Shown here piece after piece: positions 15,723-24,222 of a stretch of DNA of 64,000 nucleotides. A program made the translations under genes and the position numbers. A model generated the notes under the pieces. It saw nothing but the letters and a program-made list of their open reading frames with translations, did not search any database and was not told where the DNA came from. The stretch is from Leeia oryzae DSM 17879. GTDB taxonomy: Bacteria > Pseudomonadota > Gammaproteobacteria > Burkholderiales > Leeiaceae. How positions within the stretch are numbered: the stretch's first letter is position 1; every line of letters begins with the position of its first letter. The stretch is from assembly GCF_000376945.1 (NCBI RefSeq), contig NZ_AQXU01000025.1:475982-539981 (forward strand), written 5' to 3'.

Positions 15723-15759
15723 AAAAAACCCCATGCACAGACGTGACATGGGGTTTTTT
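15723..15759. terminator. Bidirectional terminator between tetR and the chemoreceptor gene
   Basis: AAAAAACCCCATG pairs perfectly with CATGGGGTTTTTT (13 bp, 11-base loop), giving a T run on either strand. It serves both the plus-strand tetR and the minus-strand chemoreceptor gene. Confidence 0.9.
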
Positions 15760-15781
15760 GTTAGGTGACAACAGCCGGGTC

Positions 15782-16915
15782 TTAGTGGCTGTGGCTGCCT
15801 TCATGCATGCACAGCAGGTTTGGATGGCTTTCGCCGTTGTCGGCCATTTGCTCCAGACTCTGGATCACCGCCATGCTGGCTGCTTCCATGTCCTGCAAGG
15901 CGTGCAGCATCTCCTCCGAACGACCGGCATGCTTGGCGCGCACGGCCAGTTGGGCTGCATGATGCACTTTCTCGTGCGGGCGCTCCAGCTCGCGATAACC
16001 GCTCAGTTGCGAGAAACAGGCATGCCCTTCGCCCTGATAATACCATTGTCCCAGACGGCATTCGGTATGCGAGGCAAAGCTGCTTTCTGCATCATTAGAC
16101 AAGCCGAACAGCACCTGATACACGCGGAACTTGAACAGCAGGTGGTCTACCTTGGCCAGCTCGCAGAACCCGCGCAATGCAGAAGCAGATACGGTCAGCT
16201 CCATGCCGGACGACATTTCAAACAGCTTGTGCATGATCTCGGCGGCCTGCTGGCCTTCCTGACTGAAGGTACCGGCTTCGTTCGCCAGCGATTCCATGCT
16301 GTTGCGGCTGTCTTTGCTCTCGATACTGATCTGCGATACCAGGGTGGAAATTTCGCTGGTGGCGTTGGTGGTGCGCTCGGCCAGTTTGCGCACTTCATCG
16401 GCGACCACTGCAAAACCGCGCCCTTGCTCGCCCGCACGTGCCGCTTCGATGGACGCATTCAGCGCCAGCAGGTTGGTCTGGTCGGCAATTTCCTTGATCA
16501 GCTGCACAATGCCGCTAATGGCCTGGGCTCGGGTATCCAGCGTGCCTACCTGGGAAGCGGCCTGACTGGAACTGCTGGCCAACGTGGCCAGGCGGCTGGC
16601 GATTTCCTGCACCGCCGCGCGGCCGGACTCGGACAGGTCCTGTGCCTCGACGGCCTGGGATTTCTGGTTGCGCATGGCATTGGCCAGGTCAGCCAGTGAA
16701 GTCTGGGTTTCAGTAATCGACATGCCGAACGACTGAAGATTCTGCACCAGTTTCTGCATGTCTTCTGCCATTGCACGGCAATTGGCAGCCTCCTGAGCCG
16801 CGGCATCGGCTCTGGCAATGGCAGCGGCCAGCGCCTGCTCACGCTCTGCCAGTTGTACTTTTAACTGCTCGGTTTCTACATTCTGTTGTTGCTGTTTTTT
16901 TGCCCCAAACCACAT
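15782..16915 (-). CDS. Soluble chemoreceptor with C-terminal CZB zinc-binding domain
   Basis: 377-residue methyl-accepting chemotaxis protein with no membrane segment. Residues ~1-60 are coiled coil. Residues ~60-240 are the signalling domain with the conserved tip '[20 protein letters not shown]'. The C-terminal part is a CZB domain (chemoreceptor zinc-binding): '[17 protein letters not shown]', '[15 protein letters not shown]', and 'RPHEKVHH' at about 312-319. These contain the His, Cys, His, His zinc ligands. CZB receptors respond to zinc and to hypochlorous acid. The last residues (MHEGSHSH) are an extra histidine-rich tail. AAGGGAAC precedes ATG 16915. It is monocistronic. Confidence 0.94.
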   Translation of the reverse strand: MWFGAKKQQQQNVETEQLKVQLAEREQALAAAIARADAAAQEAANCRAMAEDMQKLVQNLQSFGMSITETQTSLADLANAMRNQKSQAVEAQDLSESGRAAVQEIASRLATLASSSSQAASQVGTLDTRAQAISGIVQLIKEIADQTNLLALNASIEAARAGEQGRGFAVVADEVRKLAERTTNATSEISTLVSQISIESKDSRNSMESLANEAGTFSQEGQQAAEIMHKLFEMSSGMELTVSASALRGFCELAKVDHLLFKFRVYQVLFGLSNDAESSFASHTECRLGQWYYQGEGHACFSQLSGYRELERPHEKVHHAAQLAVRAKHAGRSEEMLHALQDMEAASMAVIQSLEQMADNGESHPNLLCMHEGSHSH

Positions 16916-17065
16916 AGCCCGTTCCCTTGTTTATCCAGTATATGAATCTTATGTGTACTGCCCGGTCAGATTATGGCACACATCACGGATGGATTGACTG
17001 AGCTATCTCAAAAGTCAGTTCGCCCTGTGTCCGGCATGTCATTTACCTTGATCCGTCGTGACACG

Positions 17066-18844
17066 TCACGCCCCCTCATGACGTTCCTTCAGCAGGTCTG
17101 CCAGCGCGGCAACGCCAACTGGCGGTTCGGGTGTCCAAGGTACGACATAAACTTCGTGCCGGGTTTGCGCGGTGATGCGCGTCATCTGTTTGCGTTCGCC
17201 CGCCAATCGGGCACGCAGCAGGGGGTCCTGGGTGTCAGTGGCCAGCAACGATTTGTTGACCACCCAGGCAAACGGCTCGATGCTGGCACGGCGCAAGTCT
17301 GCTTGCAGCGCAGCCGCCTGTGACACCGGCGTGGCTTCCGGCAGGGTCACCAGGATGATGCGGGTATAGTCAGCATCTTGCAGGCGCATCAGCGGCGTCA
17401 CGATATTGCCAGATCCCTTGCCCTCGAACTCGCGCATCATCTGCCGGTGATACGCACCGGTGGCATCCATCAGTAGCAGCGAATGCCCAGTAGGGGCTGT
17501 ATCCAGCACCACAAAGGCGCTTCTGGCCTGCGACACCACGTGCGAGAACGCATGAAATACCGCCACCTCTTCCGTGCACGGGGAGCGCAGATCTTCCAGC
17601 AGCAGGGCAATTTCTTCTTCAGTCAGCTGCGGCGAGCGGGCCGCCACAATCTTGTCGATGTACTTCTGCGTCTCGGCCTTGGGGTCTATCCGCCCCACGC
17701 TCAGGCCCGGAACCTCCCCGTTCAGGGTCTCGGCCAGATGGGCGGCCGGGTCGGTGGTGCTCAGGTGTACCGTTTTGCCTGCACGCACCAGCCCTAATGC
17801 CAGCGCTGCGGCAATGGTGGTTTTACCTACCCCGCCCTTGCCCATCACCATGATCAGGCCGCGCTCACGCTGGCAAAGGTCGGTCACCAGCGCTTGGAGA
17901 CCCGGATGGTCATCCTGTCCGGACGATATCGCCTTCGGGGTATCCAGCCCAGCTTCATCCCCCGTCAGCAAGCCACGGAGCGCGGGCAGGCCAACCGAAT
18001 CCACCGGGCGCATGGGGATGACATCTGTCGGCAGTTGTCGCAAACAGGCCGGCATGGCCGCCAGTGCTTGCTGGCCGAGCCGTTCAATTGCCACGGCCAC
18101 CGGATCATCCTGCCGGCTGGCCGTAAATACCGCATTGATCACCAGCCGCTGCTGGGTCAGCCCCAGTTCTGCCAACTCCAGCGCAGAGCGTGCAGCTTCG
18201 TCAATCGCCCCTTTTTCGGCACGGGTGACCAGTATCATGGTGGTCATGGCGGCATCATTGAGCATCAGGAGCGCCTGGTTGAACAGTTGTTCCTGCATTT
18301 TCAGGCCGGAATGCGGACCAAGACAGGAGGCTCCCCGGTCGTTCCCCGCCAGGAAACCGCTCCATGCCTTGGGCAAACTGAGCAGCCGCAGGGTATGGCC
18401 GGTCGGGGCCGTATCAAACACTACGTGGTCATATGCCTCGCCCCCTCGGGAAAGCAGGCTGGAAAACTCGTCAAAGGTGGCAATTTCGGTGGTACAGGCA
18501 CCAGAGAGCTGCTCGCGCACGGTAGCGACCTCGTCAGCGCTGGCCGTCGCCCCCATCTGTTCCTCCACCCGCGCACGGTAAGCCTGGGCGGCTGCGTCCG
18601 GGTCGATATTCAGCACCTGCAACCCCGGCACGCCCGGCACCAGCACAGGCTGGTTACTGAGCGTAATGCCCAGCATTTCATCCAGGTTGGAGGCCGCATC
18701 GGTACTGACCAGCAACACGCGTTTGCCGGCGTCCGCCAGCGCGATGGCCGTTGCGGTCGATACCGAGGTCTTGCCCACACCTCCTTTACCGGTAAAGAAC
18801 AAGTATTTGGTGGGATGATCCAGTAATCTGACGACTGACGGCAT
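17066..18844 (-). CDS. arsA: Arsenite-activated ATPase ArsA
   Basis: Soluble ATPase that energises arsenite efflux through an ArsB or Acr3 carrier. 592 residues form two homologous halves, each with a P-loop GKGGVGKT (residues ~18-25 and ~333-340) and a DTAPTGH signal-transduction motif. The three metal-binding cysteine contexts are all present: SGACTTEIATFDEF, GASCLGPHSG and RSPCTEEVAVFHAFS, matching Cys113, Cys172 and Cys422 of the R773 enzyme. ATG 18844 follows AAAGGAAG. It is divergent from arsR1. No arsD chaperone gene is visible nearby, and the carrier in the island is Acr3, not ArsB. Confidence 0.95.
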   Translation of the reverse strand: MPSVVRLLDHPTKYLFFTGKGGVGKTSVSTATAIALADAGKRVLLVSTDAASNLDEMLGITLSNQPVLVPGVPGLQVLNIDPDAAAQAYRARVEEQMGATASADEVATVREQLSGACTTEIATFDEFSSLLSRGGEAYDHVVFDTAPTGHTLRLLSLPKAWSGFLAGNDRGASCLGPHSGLKMQEQLFNQALLMLNDAAMTTMILVTRAEKGAIDEAARSALELAELGLTQQRLVINAVFTASRQDDPVAVAIERLGQQALAAMPACLRQLPTDVIPMRPVDSVGLPALRGLLTGDEAGLDTPKAISSGQDDHPGLQALVTDLCQRERGLIMVMGKGGVGKTTIAAALALGLVRAGKTVHLSTTDPAAHLAETLNGEVPGLSVGRIDPKAETQKYIDKIVAARSPQLTEEEIALLLEDLRSPCTEEVAVFHAFSHVVSQARSAFVVLDTAPTGHSLLLMDATGAYHRQMMREFEGKGSGNIVTPLMRLQDADYTRIILVTLPEATPVSQAAALQADLRRASIEPFAWVVNKSLLATDTQDPLLRARLAGERKQMTRITAQTRHEVYVVPWTPEPPVGVAALADLLKERHEGA

Positions 18845-18919
18845 ATGGCTTCCTTTTGTGCAGAACATCTGTCCGGCTCGCAACCTGCAAGGCGGGGGTC
18901 ATCTTTTAACAATAGCACC

Positions 18920-18961
18920 ATCTTACTATACAATAATTCCAGAAATATTGTATAGTAAGAT
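18920..18961. promoter_or_regulatory. arsR1/arsA operator: 16-bp perfect inverted repeat
   Basis: ATCTTACTATACAATA pairs perfectly with TATTGTATAGTAAGAT around a 10-base centre, ending one base before the arsR1 ATG. It contains the predicted arsR1 promoter (TATACA at 18927-18932, TATAGT at 18951-18956). The core CAATA-N10-TATTG recurs in front of the second arsR (22287-22310). Confidence 0.75.
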
Positions 18962-18962
18962 C

Positions 18963-19286
18963 ATGACAGAAAATGACGTAATCCGATCCCTCGCGGCGCT
19001 GGCGCAAAACATCCGGCTGAGAATCTTCCGGGCACTGGTGGTGGCCGGCAATACCGGCCTGACGCCAGGTGACCTGGCCAGCCAGCTGGAGGTTGCCCCC
19101 AATACGATGTCGTTCCATCTGAAAGAACTGGCTTCTGCCGGTCTGATCAGCCAGGAGCGACAAGGCCGCAACCTGATTTACCGTGCCTCGTTCGACACCA
19201 TGAGCGCGCTGTTGGGATACCTGACCGAGAACTGTTGTCAGGGCAGTGCATGCCCTGACAACAGCACCACCACTTGCAAGTGCTGA
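18963..19286 (+). CDS. arsR: ArsR-family arsenite-responsive repressor 1
   Basis: 107-residue winged-helix repressor. The DNA-binding region is 'LTPGDLASQLEVAPNTMSFHLKELASAGLI' (residues ~33-62, quoted for pattern). The As(III)-binding cysteines are C-terminal: C91, C92 and C97 (ENCCQGSAC), with two more at 105 and 107. That is the arrangement of the Acidithiobacillus ferrooxidans type rather than the CxC of helix alpha3 in E. coli ArsR. No Shine-Dalgarno precedes ATG 18963, because the operator palindrome ends one base upstream; translation may be leaderless. arsI follows 12 bases later. Confidence 0.93.
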   Translation: MTENDVIRSLAALAQNIRLRIFRALVVAGNTGLTPGDLASQLEVAPNTMSFHLKELASAGLISQERQGRNLIYRASFDTMSALLGYLTENCCQGSACPDNSTTTCKC

Positions 19287-19298
19287 AAGGAGTTTCTG

Positions 19299-19784
19299 AT
19301 GAAAAGATTCCATGTTCATGTCCACGTGGACGACCTGGCAAAAAGTATCGCTTTTTATTCCAGACTGTTTGCCGCCGAGCCGGCGCGGGTAGAAGCCGAT
19401 TACGCCAAGTGGATGCTGGATGACCCGCGCGTGAACTTTGCCATTTCCACCCGCGGCACCCAAGCTGGCCTGGACCATTTCGGGTTTCAGGTAGACGATG
19501 CCACTGAACTGGCGGCGCTGAAGCAGCGTGCCGAATCTGCCGACATGGCCTTGCTGGACGAAGGCAGTACCAGCTGCTGCTATGCCCGCAGTGAAAAACA
19601 CTGGGTGACCGACCCGCAAGGCATCGCCTGGGAGCATTTCCATACCCTCGGCAATATCCCGGTATTTAATGAGGCAGACAAAGCCCCGGCCGCAGGTGCT
19701 TGCTGCGTACCCGTCCCCGCTGCCGAGAAGCCGGCTGCCGCCTGCTGCACGCCGGCCAGCAAAACGACGGGCACGTGCTGCTGA
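19299..19784 (+). CDS. arsI: ArsI-type C-As lyase (glyoxalase/VOC fold) with Cys-rich tail
   Basis: 161 residues. ArsI is a non-haem iron dioxygenase that cleaves the carbon-arsenic bond of trivalent organoarsenicals such as methylarsenite. Iron ligands His5 or His7, His60 and Glu112 and the vicinal substrate cysteines C93-C94 (TSCCYARSEKHW) are all present and close to the family positions. After residue ~125 comes a flexible tail with three further cysteine pairs (ACCVP, ACCTP, TCC at the very end) that could hold As(III). AAGGAG lies 6 bases before ATG 19299. Cadmium-induced CadI proteins are the close alternative family, but the context favours ArsI. Confidence 0.88.
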   Translation: MKRFHVHVHVDDLAKSIAFYSRLFAAEPARVEADYAKWMLDDPRVNFAISTRGTQAGLDHFGFQVDDATELAALKQRAESADMALLDEGSTSCCYARSEKHWVTDPQGIAWEHFHTLGNIPVFNEADKAPAAGACCVPVPAAEKPAAACCTPASKTTGTCC

Positions 19785-19829
19785 CCCTCAGGCGCACGGC
19801 CTGACACAGAAACGGCCACCACAAACAGC

Positions 19830-19864
19830 AAGGGCCATCCGGGCACACTGTCCGGATGGCCCTT
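19830..19864. terminator. Hairpin between convergent arsI and acr3
   Basis: AAGGGCCATCCGG pairs perfectly with CCGGATGGCCCTT (13 bp, 9-base loop). T runs are absent on both sides. Its position between two converging stops supports a shared 3'-end structure. Confidence 0.7.
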
Positions 19865-19882
19865 CTGCCTGGTTAATCGCCT

Positions 19883-20926
19883 TTAACGACGTTCGTACCA
19901 GGGCTTGGAACCGTTCACCACCTTCACCACCAGCAGCATCACCGGTACCTCAATCAGCACCCCGACCACCGTGGCCAGCGCCGCACCGGAATGAAACCCG
20001 AACAGGCTGATCGCCGCTGCCACGGCCAGCTCGAAAAAGTTGGAGGCCCCGATCAGGGCTGACGGACAAGCCACGTTGTGTTTCTCGCCCACGGCACGGT
20101 TCAGCCAATACGCCAGCCCGGCATTAAAGAACACCTGGATCAGAATCGGCACCGCCAGCAGTGCAATAACCAATGGCTGTTGCAGAATGGCCTCGCCCTG
20201 AAAGGCAAACAGCAGCACCAAGGTAGCCAGCAGTGCGCCAATCGACCACGGGCCGATCTTTGCCATGGCGGCCTCAAAGGCAGCCAGCCCTTTAGAGAGC
20301 AGTTGCTTGCGCCACAGTTGTGCCAGTATCACCGGTATCACGATATACAGCACCACCGAGGTCAGCAGCGTGGACCACGGCACGGTAATGGCAGAAATGC
20401 CCAGCAAAAAGCCCACCAGCGGTGCAAACGCAATCACCATGATGCTGTCGTTCAAGGCCACCTGCGACAGGGTGAACAGCGGGTCGCCATTGGTCAGGCG
20501 GCTCCAGACAAACACCATGGCGGTACAAGGCGCGGCAGCCAGCAGAATCAGGCCGGCGATATAGCTGTCCAGCTGTGCTGCGGGCAGCATCGGCGCAAAC
20601 AGGTGGCGGATAAACAGCCAGCCCAGCAACGCCATCGAGAACGGTTTGACCAGCCAGTTCACCACCAGCGTGACGCCAATGCCGCGTACATGCTGCCGCA
20701 CTTCATGCAGCGCGCCAAAATCCACCTTGACCAGCATGGGGATGATCATGACCCAGATCAGGAAGCCCACGGGCAGATTGACCTTGGCAATTTCCAGTCC
20801 GCCAATGGCCTGAAAGACCCCTGGCAGCAGCTGTCCGGCAGCGATGCCGATGACGATACATGTAAAAACCCAGAGCGTCAGATAGCGTTCGAACACGCTC
20901 ATCGGCGCATGGTTGGCCTGTTTCAT
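19883..20926 (-). CDS. acr3: Arsenite efflux carrier Acr3
   Basis: 347-residue, ten-helix inner-membrane permease of the ACR3 family exporting arsenite. Hallmarks are 'FLIWVMIIPMLVKVDFGAL' in the early part and 'LLAAAPCTAMVFVWSRLTNGDP', which contains the essential cysteine of helix 4. AAAAGGG precedes ATG 20926. It is the last gene of the minus-strand operon arsR2-arsC-phosphatase-acr3, starting 44 bases after the phosphatase stop. ArsA encoded at 17066-18844 may energise it, although Acr3 can also work with the proton gradient alone. Confidence 0.95.
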   Translation of the reverse strand: MKQANHAPMSVFERYLTLWVFTCIVIGIAAGQLLPGVFQAIGGLEIAKVNLPVGFLIWVMIIPMLVKVDFGALHEVRQHVRGIGVTLVVNWLVKPFSMALLGWLFIRHLFAPMLPAAQLDSYIAGLILLAAAPCTAMVFVWSRLTNGDPLFTLSQVALNDSIMVIAFAPLVGFLLGISAITVPWSTLLTSVVLYIVIPVILAQLWRKQLLSKGLAAFEAAMAKIGPWSIGALLATLVLLFAFQGEAILQQPLVIALLAVPILIQVFFNAGLAYWLNRAVGEKHNVACPSALIGASNFFELAVAAAISLFGFHSGAALATVVGVLIEVPVMLLVVKVVNGSKPWYERR

Positions 20927-20970
20927 GCGAAACCCTTTTCATCCAAAAAATAGGTTGTACAACCGGCGGC

Positions 20971-21423
20971 TTAGCCTTGCGGATACAGTGTCTGCAGTGC
21001 CTGGCGTTGTTCGGGCTTGAGGCTGATCACCGGGCGAATGGCCTTGGCCATGGATTCTGCCTCGGCCAGCGTAGCGGCCAGACCCAGCTCCATCAGTACC
21101 CCCACCGCCACGGTGCCGGTACGACCTTTACCACCGCCGCAATGAAACCCCACCTTCCTGCCTTGCCTGTAAGCAGAGACAACCGCCTGGATGGCCTTGG
21201 CAAACAAGGGGGCTTGGGCATCGGTTGCCTCGTCCCCCAGCGGAATTTGCTGCCAGTCCAGTTGGCCCGTCGGGACCGCGCAACCGCTTGACTCGGCCCG
21301 CAGGTCGATGATGACGCTGACCCCGTCCTCTGCCACCATGCCGGGCACGTCACTGGCGGCCCCCAGATAGATGCGGCCGGAAATCAGCTCGTGCCAGGTT
21401 TTGTCCGGGTTGATGTTTGCCAT
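20971..21423 (-). CDS. Dual-specificity/tyrosine-type phosphatase in the ars operon
   Basis: 150-residue protein with the cysteine-phosphatase signature HCGGGKGRTG (CX5R, C95 to R101). Its upstream part 'GRIYLGAASDVPGMVAEDGVSVIIDLRAE' is typical of small dual-specificity phosphatases. It is distinct from the low-molecular-weight ArsC fold encoded just upstream. The start is 6 bases after the arsC stop, and a GAGGTGAGG ribosome site lies in the arsC end. The substrate is unknown. The operon position invites a role in arsenate/phosphate discrimination, but that is a guess. Confidence 0.85.
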   Translation of the reverse strand: MANINPDKTWHELISGRIYLGAASDVPGMVAEDGVSVIIDLRAESSGCAVPTGQLDWQQIPLGDEATDAQAPLFAKAIQAVVSAYRQGRKVGFHCGGGKGRTGTVAVGVLMELGLAATLAEAESMAKAIRPVISLKPEQRQALQTLYPQG

Positions 21424-21429
21424 GGCTAT

Positions 21430-21909
21430 TTACCTCACCTCGGCCGCGATCTTGTCCATCGCCTGTTTCAGTGCGTGCGGGTCTTGCTGCAAGGTCGCCA
21501 GCGGCAGCGCCAGAAACGCCTCGATGCGCGCCCGCAGAATGCGGTAAGCGGTCATAAAGGCTGCGTCGATCTCTGCATCCGTGCCGGTGGCATGTGCCGG
21601 GTCTTCTACCCCCCAGTGAGTACGCAAGACCGGCCCCAGATAGGCCGGGCAGGTTTCGCCAGCAGCACTGGCGCACACGGTAATCACGATATCCGGCGTG
21701 GCAGGCAGGTTGTCCCAGGATTTGCTGTGGTAACCCTTGGTGCTGATGCCTTCTTTTGCCAGCAGCGCCAGCGAGCGCGGATGCACCTGGCCGGTCGGCT
21801 GACTGCCGGCGCTCATGGCGTGCCAGCCGGCCGGTGCCAGGTGGTTGAACGTGGCTTCCCCCAGAATCGAGCGACACGAATTGCCGGTACACAAAAACAG
21901 TACATTCAT
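21430..21909 (-). CDS. arsC: Arsenate reductase, low-molecular-weight phosphatase type
   Basis: Reduces arsenate to arsenite. 159 residues with the phosphatase-like loop C7-TGNSC-R13 and the resolving pair C79 and C87 (VCASAAGETCP), the arrangement of the thioredoxin-coupled (S. aureus pI258-like) class. The acidic segment (WGVEDPAHATG) corresponds to the family's Asp-Pro. It is longer than the 130-residue classical enzyme, with an additional C-terminal helix. AAGGAATTC precedes ATG 21909. It lies 24 bases downstream of arsR2. Confidence 0.93.
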   Translation of the reverse strand: MNVLFLCTGNSCRSILGEATFNHLAPAGWHAMSAGSQPTGQVHPRSLALLAKEGISTKGYHSKSWDNLPATPDIVITVCASAAGETCPAYLGPVLRTHWGVEDPAHATGTDAEIDAAFMTAYRILRARIEAFLALPLATLQQDPHALKQAMDKIAAEVR

Positions 21910-21933
21910 GATGAATTCCTTGCAGACAGTAAG

Positions 21934-22284
21934 TTAAGACGTGGCGGTGCGGGCGGGGGGGCAGCACACCGTCGCGGAGAGTTCTTCGCACTGGCCGGCG
22001 TCATCGGCACAGCATTCGGCGGTGAGAAAGGCGATCAGGTCCTGCATCATGGCCAGATTGGCGCGGTAACGCAAAAACCGGCCTTCCTGGGTAACCGTCA
22101 GCAAACCGGCCTGGGTCATGGCCTTAAGATGAAACGACAGGTTGTTGGGCGGCAAGCCCAGCCGGCTGGCGACATCCCCGGCGACCATGCCGGCATGACC
22201 TTGCCGGACCAGCAAGCGGAAGACGTCCAGCCGGGTGCCGGATGCCAGCGACTCAAAAAGGGTAGTAGCCAGTTGTTTTTCCAT
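21934..22284 (-). CDS. arsR: ArsR-family repressor 2
   Basis: 116-residue winged-helix repressor heading the arsC-phosphatase-acr3 operon. The recognition region is 'VAGDVASRLGLPPNNLSFHLKAMTQAGLL' (read for pattern). Cysteines C91, C92 and C99 near the C-terminus, plus C107-C108, give an As(III) site like that of arsR1. The two proteins are clearly paralogous (same FHLK core, same C91-C92 position) but diverged. The operator TTCAATA-N10-TATTGAA ends two bases before ATG 22284, leaving no room for a ribosome site. Confidence 0.92.
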   Translation of the reverse strand: MEKQLATTLFESLASGTRLDVFRLLVRQGHAGMVAGDVASRLGLPPNNLSFHLKAMTQAGLLTVTQEGRFLRYRANLAMMQDLIAFLTAECCADDAGQCEELSATVCCPPARTATS

Positions 22285-22286
22285 GA

Positions 22287-22310
22287 TTCAATATTACATC
22301 AACTATTGAA
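22287..22310. promoter_or_regulatory. arsR2 operator
   Basis: TTCAATA and TATTGAA are 7-bp inverted arms separated by 10 bases, with the same CAATA-N10-TATTG core as the arsR1 operator. On the minus strand TAATAT ends six bases before the ATG and could be the -10 element. Confidence 0.65.
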
Positions 22311-22383
22311 ATAATGCGATCAGCAATCACCGACATGCGGTCATTGCGCCCCCTGCGGATGATAGCCAGCACCGGCGCCAGAC

Positions 22384-24003
22384 TCATGCCGCCGCCAATG
22401 ACGCCGGCTGGCCGACTGTCCGGGCGTCGGTGCGAAACCAGCCCAGATGGTGGTTCAGTTGCTGCGAGGCATCCGTCAGCCGACCCATGGCGGGCGACAG
22501 GGTCTGCATCTGCTCGAAAATGCTGGCGGCCAGTCCGGAGACTTCCTGCCCGTGGTTCAAGATATCCCCGCTGGCGACGCTCTGGTGCTGGCTGGCCCGG
22601 TGGATGTCCTGCATGACCTGATCAATCGCGCCCATGGCGGTATCCACGTTTTGCAGGGCATCTACCAAGGTGTTCTGTGCCGACACGCTGCTGTCGCTGG
22701 CCGTCTGTGCGCTCTCCATGGTAGCGGCCAGCGCCTGGCTGGCAGTTTCTACCTGCTGCAAGGTATGGAAGATGCGGGCAGTGGCGTCGGTGGTGCGGGC
22801 GGCCAGTTTGCGCACCTCGTCTGCCACCACGGCAAAGCCCCTGCCCTGCTCACCCGCCCGGGCGGCCTCGATGGCGGCGTTGAGCGCCAGCAAGTTGGTC
22901 TGGTCAGCCACTTCCCGGATCATGGTGCTGATCTGGGCGATGTCAGCAATCGACGACTTGAGTTGTTCGGTATCGCTCACCGCCCCGCGGATGCGGCCAG
23001 ACAGGTTTTGCAGGGTCTGCGAAGTGGCCTGAGCCATGTCGCGGGCGTTGGCGGTACACTGGTTGGCGTGCTCGGCATCTTGCAGCGCCTGGGTAATGTG
23101 CTGGCCAATCACGCCGTTGCTGTTCACGATCTGGCTGGCAGCCGTCCGGCTGTGTTCGGCCTTGTCGGCCTGTTGCCGGGTAATGCCGATCACGTCACTG
23201 GTCATCGCCAGGACCGACTGCGCTTCCTGGTTGCCCTGGCTGGCGTGGTCACGGATCGTGCCCAGCAGATCGGTCAGTCTGGCAACAAACCGGTTCATGC
23301 TGCGCGCAGTTTGCGATAGCTCATCTTGCCCGCCATCCGGCAACCGGACGGTCAGATCCCCCTCGCCCAGCAAGGCCGATGCCTGTTGCATGGCGGCAAT
23401 CTGCCGTTTGAAGCGGCGAGCCAGCAGCGCCAGTGACAGGACAATCACCCCGCTTGCCAAAGCCAGCGGGCCCAAAATCAGCCATACCAGCCCCGCCAGG
23501 CGCGTCTGCATGGCATCTTCGGCATGGCTTAGCTGTTGGCGCTCAGAGCGCACCTGCTGGTCGATCAGGCCGACCAGCGGCATCAGGCTGATTTTGTAAG
23601 CCTCTTCCGGGATCGACAACGCATCTTGCGGCGCGCTTTCAGCAATCTTTAGCGCAGACTGCAAGTTGCGGTGGTAGTCCTGCCAGTAGTGCGTCGCCGC
23701 TTGCAAGAAGGCTTGCTGGTCTTTGCCCGGCAAGGCACGGGAGATGGTCGGGATCAGCCGGGTCGCCAGCTGATGAATCGTGTTGAGGCGGCTGGCCGTA
23801 TCCGGCATCAGCGGGTCCGCACGTGACAGTGACAGCACTTCGGCTTTCAGCATTTGCAGGTTGGCGGTCAGCGTCTGCCTGTCGCGATACTGGTCGAACC
23901 CCTGATGCAAAGACCACAGCTGTTGGCTGCTCACAAACATGACCACCAGCAGGCAAGTCACGGCCAGCAGCACGGTTAACCACACACGTTTTACGAAAGA
24001 CAT
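22384..24003 (-). CDS. Membrane chemoreceptor (MCP)
   Basis: 539 residues. TM1 is at ~6-25 ([18 protein letters not shown]). A helical periplasmic domain of ~145 residues follows, of four-helix-bundle size but without a nameable ligand motif. TM2 is at ~170-192 ([24 protein letters not shown]), then HAMP and the cytoplasmic coiled-coil signalling domain with the invariant tip '[20 protein letters not shown]'. There is no C-terminal pentapeptide for methylation-enzyme docking. The start is uncertain between 24003 and 24015; neither has a good ribosome site. It is monocistronic beside the ars island; no link to arsenic can be shown. Confidence 0.92.
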   Translation of the reverse strand: MSFVKRVWLTVLLAVTCLLVVMFVSSQQLWSLHQGFDQYRDRQTLTANLQMLKAEVLSLSRADPLMPDTASRLNTIHQLATRLIPTISRALPGKDQQAFLQAATHYWQDYHRNLQSALKIAESAPQDALSIPEEAYKISLMPLVGLIDQQVRSERQQLSHAEDAMQTRLAGLVWLILGPLALASGVIVLSLALLARRFKRQIAAMQQASALLGEGDLTVRLPDGGQDELSQTARSMNRFVARLTDLLGTIRDHASQGNQEAQSVLAMTSDVIGITRQQADKAEHSRTAASQIVNSNGVIGQHITQALQDAEHANQCTANARDMAQATSQTLQNLSGRIRGAVSDTEQLKSSIADIAQISTMIREVADQTNLLALNAAIEAARAGEQGRGFAVVADEVRKLAARTTDATARIFHTLQQVETASQALAATMESAQTASDSSVSAQNTLVDALQNVDTAMGAIDQVMQDIHRASQHQSVASGDILNHGQEVSGLAASIFEQMQTLSPAMGRLTDASQQLNHHLGWFRTDARTVGQPASLAAA

Positions 24004-24222
24004 AGCAAGCCACACAAAAGAGAATGGCTGGATTGTATGTATTTTATCTTACAGCACGATGACAAGCAGATAGTGGCAGGCTTGCCGCCTGCCCGCATCG
24101 CCCCTGGGTGTACAGATAACTCATTTGTTCTCTGAAAAAAATATTATAATCAAATGATCAAACCCTGCTTGTTTGCCAGCCCGGTTGGCATAAGCAGATT
24201 CATCCGTAAAGAAACACGAGCC
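24004..24222. other. Divergent promoter region with GC-rich hairpin
   Basis: Between the chemoreceptor and the diguanylate cyclase. GGCAGGC / GCCTGCC at 24075-24093 forms a short GC-rich hairpin. TATAAT in 'AATATTATAATC' near 24143-24152 is a strong -10 for the plus-strand diguanylate cyclase. Confidence 0.5.
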
